64,000 bases of DNA, taken from positions 1-64,000 of the forward strand of contig NZ_CALPCP010000012.1 in the NCBI RefSeq assembly GCF_943192995.1. The letters are read 5' to 3'. The DNA comes from Flintibacter muris. GTDB taxonomy: Bacteria > Bacillota > Clostridia > Oscillospirales > Oscillospiraceae. Of the stretch, positions 61,746 through 64,000 are shown piece by piece. Positions within the stretch are counted from its first letter, which is position 1. Each line of letters starts with the position of its first letter. The translations under genes and the position numbers were made by a program. The notes beneath the pieces were generated by a model. The model had not been told where the DNA came from. It saw only the letters and a list, made by a program, of their open reading frames with translations, and did not search any database.

Positions 61746-61782
61746 AGCGTTGCAAATCTTTTGAGGTTGCAGCGTTTTTCTT
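61746..61782 (+). terminator. Terminator after the XRE gene
   Basis: GCGTTGCAA and TTGCAGCGT-like arms form a stem with one mismatch, followed by TTTTTC. Confidence 0.45.
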
Positions 61783-61851
61783 TTATGGAGTTTGGCATAA
61801 TCGCTTTTTTCTGTGTTGTAGGGAGTAGAGAAAAACTTTCATAGCAAGCAT

Positions 61852-61871
61852 AGGAAAAGAGTACCCTTTTC
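61852..61871. promoter_or_regulatory. Near-perfect 20-bp inverted repeat, oriT candidate
   Basis: GGAAAAG and CTTTTCC flank AGTACC, with one mismatch in an otherwise palindromic 20 bp. It lies 87 nt upstream of mobC, in a 245-nt gap with no other gene. Relaxases of this class nick beside such a repeat. The exact nick site cannot be given. Confidence 0.35.
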
Positions 61872-61957
61872 CGTATTTCTGCCCGCCCGGTCGGTTAGAA
61901 ATTGCTTGTTGGGAAGTGTCCCAAACCCTCTATGAAAACGGAAAGGAGCGAAAAACC

Positions 61958-62287
61958 ATGAACGGACGGAAAAGGACGGTACAGGTCAAATTCTATGTGA
62001 CAGAAGAAGAACGGAAACTGATTGAGGAAAAAATGAAACTTGTCCCCACAAGCAACATGGCGGCATATCTGCGCAAGATTGCTATTGACGGGTATATTAT
62101 CCAAGTAGACCACACGGACATAAAGGCAATGACAGCAGAGATACAGAAAATCGGTGTCAATGTCAATCAGATCGCACGTCGCGTAAACGCGACGGGAAAC
62201 GCCTATAAAGAGGATATAGAGGAAATTAAGGGGGTGCTTGCGGAGATATGGCGGTTACAAAGATTAAGCCTGTTAAAAGCACTTTGA
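61958..62287 (+). CDS. MobC-type relaxosome accessory protein
   Basis: ATG 61958 follows AAAGGAGCG. The 109-residue protein has a ribbon-helix-helix start (RTVQVKFYVTEEERKLIEEKM, then SNMAAYLRKIAIDGY) and the MobC signature VNVNQIARRVNATGNAYKED. It binds oriT and helps the relaxase to open the DNA. It overlaps the relaxase gene by 40 nt, so the two are made together. Confidence 0.88.
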   Translation: MNGRKRTVQVKFYVTEEERKLIEEKMKLVPTSNMAAYLRKIAIDGYIIQVDHTDIKAMTAEIQKIGVNVNQIARRVNATGNAYKEDIEEIKGVLAEIWRLQRLSLLKAL

Positions 62288-63600
62288 GCAAAGCCCTTGA
62301 CTATATCGAAAACCCGGACAAGACGGACGGAAAAATGCTGGTGTCCTCTTTTGGGTGCAGCTATGAAACGGCAGATATTGAGTTTGGCTATACCCTCTCA
62401 CAAGCGCGGGATAAGGGAAACAATTTAGCTTTTCACTTGATACAGTCCTTTGCGCCGGGGGAAGTGGACTATCAGAAAGCCCATGAGATCGGGCGGCAGC
62501 TTGCCGACGCGGTAACAAAAGGGCAGCATGAATATGTACTCACGACGCACATTGACAAGGGACATATCCATAACCACATTATTTTCTGCGCAGTCAACTT
62601 CGTAGATCATCATAAGTACGTTTCCAACAAGCGGACGTATTACGGCATACGGAACATGAGTGACAAGCTATGCCGGGACAACGGGCTTTCCGTCGTCGTC
62701 CCCGGTAAGGGCAGCAAAGGAAAAAGCTATGCGGAGTACCAAGCGGAGAAAACCGGGACAAGCTGGAAAGGCAAGTTAAAGATCGCCGTGGACGCGCTCA
62801 TTCCCCAAGTGTCCAGTTTTGAGGAATTATTGCAGCGGTTACAGGCGGCGGGCTATGAGATCAAGCCGGGAAAATATATCTCATGCCGCGCACCGGGACA
62901 GGAACGCTTTACCCGTCTAAAAACCCTCGGCGCAGATTATACAGAGGAAGCCATAAAAGAACGGATAGCGGGCAAGCGCACCCGTGCCGCCAAAGCTCCA
63001 AAGGCAGAACGCAAAGGAGTTAATCTTCTCATTGACATTGAGAACAGTATCAAGGCGCAGCAGAGCCGGGGCTATGAACAGTGGGCGAAAATCCACAATC
63101 TGAAACAGGCGGCAAAGACTATGAACTTCCTTACCGAAAACAAGATTGAACAGTACGCCGATCTGCTTACCCGGATAGAGGAAATCGCCACGGCAAGCGA
63201 ACAGGCGGGGGACAGCCTAAAGGAAGCGGAAAAGCGTCTTTCGGATATGGCGTTGCTCATTAAGAATGTCACTACCTACCAAAAGACAAAGCCCCTCTAT
63301 GAAGCCTACCGCAAAGCCCGGAATAAGGAGAAATACCGGGCAGAGCATGAACGGGGTATTATCCTCCATGAAGCGGCGGTAAAAGCACTAAAGGCGGCGC
63401 AGATCGGCGGCAAGCTCCCCAGCGTCCCCGCCCTGCAAGCAGAGTATGAAAAGCTCCAAGCGCAGAAAGAAAGCCTTTATGCCGACTATGGCAAGCTGAA
63501 AGAACAGGTACAGGAATATGACATTATCAAGCGGAACATAGATAGCATTTTACAGGCAGAGAAGCAGCCGGAACGGGAGAAAGGAAAGGAACGGGAATAA
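62248..63600 (+). CDS. MobA/VirD2-type relaxase
   Basis: This 450-residue protein has an N-terminal relaxase domain (about 1-210). It shows motif I (KALDYIENPDKTDG), motif II (LAFHLIQSFAPGEV) and the metal-binding histidines of motif III (HIDKGHIHNHIIFCAVNF). A long helical C-terminal half (about 250-450) is rich in Lys/Glu coiled coil. It nicks oriT and stays bound to the 5' end during transfer. The Tyr nucleophile is expected near Tyr19. Confidence 0.88.
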   Translation: MAVTKIKPVKSTLSKALDYIENPDKTDGKMLVSSFGCSYETADIEFGYTLSQARDKGNNLAFHLIQSFAPGEVDYQKAHEIGRQLADAVTKGQHEYVLTTHIDKGHIHNHIIFCAVNFVDHHKYVSNKRTYYGIRNMSDKLCRDNGLSVVVPGKGSKGKSYAEYQAEKTGTSWKGKLKIAVDALIPQVSSFEELLQRLQAAGYEIKPGKYISCRAPGQERFTRLKTLGADYTEEAIKERIAGKRTRAAKAPKAERKGVNLLIDIENSIKAQQSRGYEQWAKIHNLKQAAKTMNFLTENKIEQYADLLTRIEEIATASEQAGDSLKEAEKRLSDMALLIKNVTTYQKTKPLYEAYRKARNKEKYRAEHERGIILHEAAVKALKAAQIGGKLPSVPALQAEYEKLQAQKESLYADYGKLKEQVQEYDIIKRNIDSILQAEKQPEREKGKERE

Positions 63601-63602
63601 TT

Positions 63603-63860
63603 ATGAAAATCGTTGATATTACACCATGTTACAGAATAACATTAGAAAATGGCAGCTATGGAATGGAAACCTATATTGACGCAGATAGTAAACTGCAAAT
63701 TACTTTTGAGGACGGAAATACACTTACTGGCTATATAGAACGTGTGGAATATGGGACTTATCCCGATGAAAATGATACTCTGATTATAAGGGTAGAGGAC
63801 GGGGAACTTTATATCTTAGTGGGAAACCGAATAAAGGATATAAAAGAACTGTCCGAATAA
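63603..63860 (+). CDS. Small conserved protein following the relaxase
   Basis: This 85-residue, acidic, beta-rich protein (RITLENGSYGMETYIDADSK, LIIRVEDGELYILVGNRIKD) starts 3 nt after the relaxase stop. It is the last gene of the mobilization unit. It resembles the small SH3-like proteins found beside relaxases in Tn916-like elements, but I cannot name the family. Confidence 0.55.
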   Translation: MKIVDITPCYRITLENGSYGMETYIDADSKLQITFEDGNTLTGYIERVEYGTYPDENDTLIIRVEDGELYILVGNRIKDIKELSE

Positions 63861-63867
63861 AAAGAAA

Positions 63868-63908
63868 GCCGGGACGCGGCAGCTATCAGATAGCCACCGC
63901 GCCCCGGT
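63868..63908 (+). terminator. Terminator of the mobilization operon
   Basis: GCCGGG.CGCGG pairs with CCGCG.CCCGG around a GCTATC/GATAGC inner stem and is followed by TTTTC. The final 90 nt of the window show no gene. Confidence 0.7.
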
Positions 63909-64000
63909 TTTCTCATGGGTGCAGAGATTGGATTGTTACGCAATAGGACGCCATTTTGAGGGTTAAAGGTATAAATCCCTTGCCGCCTTATTTTCCCGCC

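Larger units (their letters stand above)
49690..64000. mobile_element. Tn916-family element with ABC/two-component cargo (right end outside)
   Basis: From an insertion junction near 49690 the window holds, in Tn916 order, Int, Xis, Orf8- and Orf7-like regulators, then a resistance-type cargo, then MobC and a relaxase. No type IV secretion genes are seen before the window ends, so it may be mobilizable only, or the transfer genes may lie beyond 64000. The base composition is lower in GC than the surrounding backbone. The junction lies inside the adhesin gene, whose other part should flank the far end. Confidence 0.7.

Overview
The window reads as chromosome plus layered mobile DNA of a gut-type Firmicute, most likely of the Oscillospiraceae (Flavonifractor/Lawsonibacter/Intestinimonas-like). 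This is inferred from the GC-rich host genes, S-layer-homology (SLH) surface proteins, a SpoVB-type flippase, Gram-positive ribosome binding sites and Tn916-family genes. No rRNA or complete tRNA is present, so the assignment is an inference.

Region 1 (1-10.7 kb) looks like host chromosome. An ECF sigma factor, its membrane anti-sigma partner and a small secreted protein lie on the minus strand. They are divergent from one 2097-residue secreted repeat protein with three C-terminal SLH modules, and a SpoVB/MurJ-like flippase follows. Region 2 (10.7-20.7 kb) is a catabolic locus. A seven-gene minus-strand operon encodes a class V aminotransferase, a PLP ammonia-lyase, an aconitase-superfamily hydro-lyase (large and small subunit), a fused TRAP permease, a TAXI binding lipoprotein and an RraA-type aldolase. 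It is divergent from a GntR/FCD regulator and diaminopropionate ammonia-lyase. Together they look like import and breakdown of a hydroxy or branched amino/keto-dicarboxylic acid to pyruvate and ammonia.

Region 3 (20.7-22.9 kb) is a scar of broken genes: a recombinase tail, a VapE fragment and a truncated acetyltransferase. It contains a compact type I toxin/antisense-RNA pair. Region 4 (23-33.7 kb and 40.7-49.7 kb) looks like a plasmid-like integrative backbone: RepA_N initiator, S1-like protein, large helicase, a frameshifted sliding clamp, ParA/ParB, then a sortase surface-protein operon. An AT-rich MATE efflux gene sits inside it as cargo. Between the two halves (about 33.9-40.4 kb) lies a phage-like element with repressor, integrase, early genes and a nearby 45-nt tRNA-Met 3' half.

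Region 5 (about 49.7 kb to the window end) is a Tn916-family mobilizable or conjugative element. It has Int, Xis, Orf7 and Orf8 homologues, an ABC-transporter/two-component cargo of the antimicrobial-peptide-resistance type, and MobC plus relaxase. Its insertion appears to have cut off the 3' end of a large sortase-linked surface protein gene. The right end of the element is outside the window.
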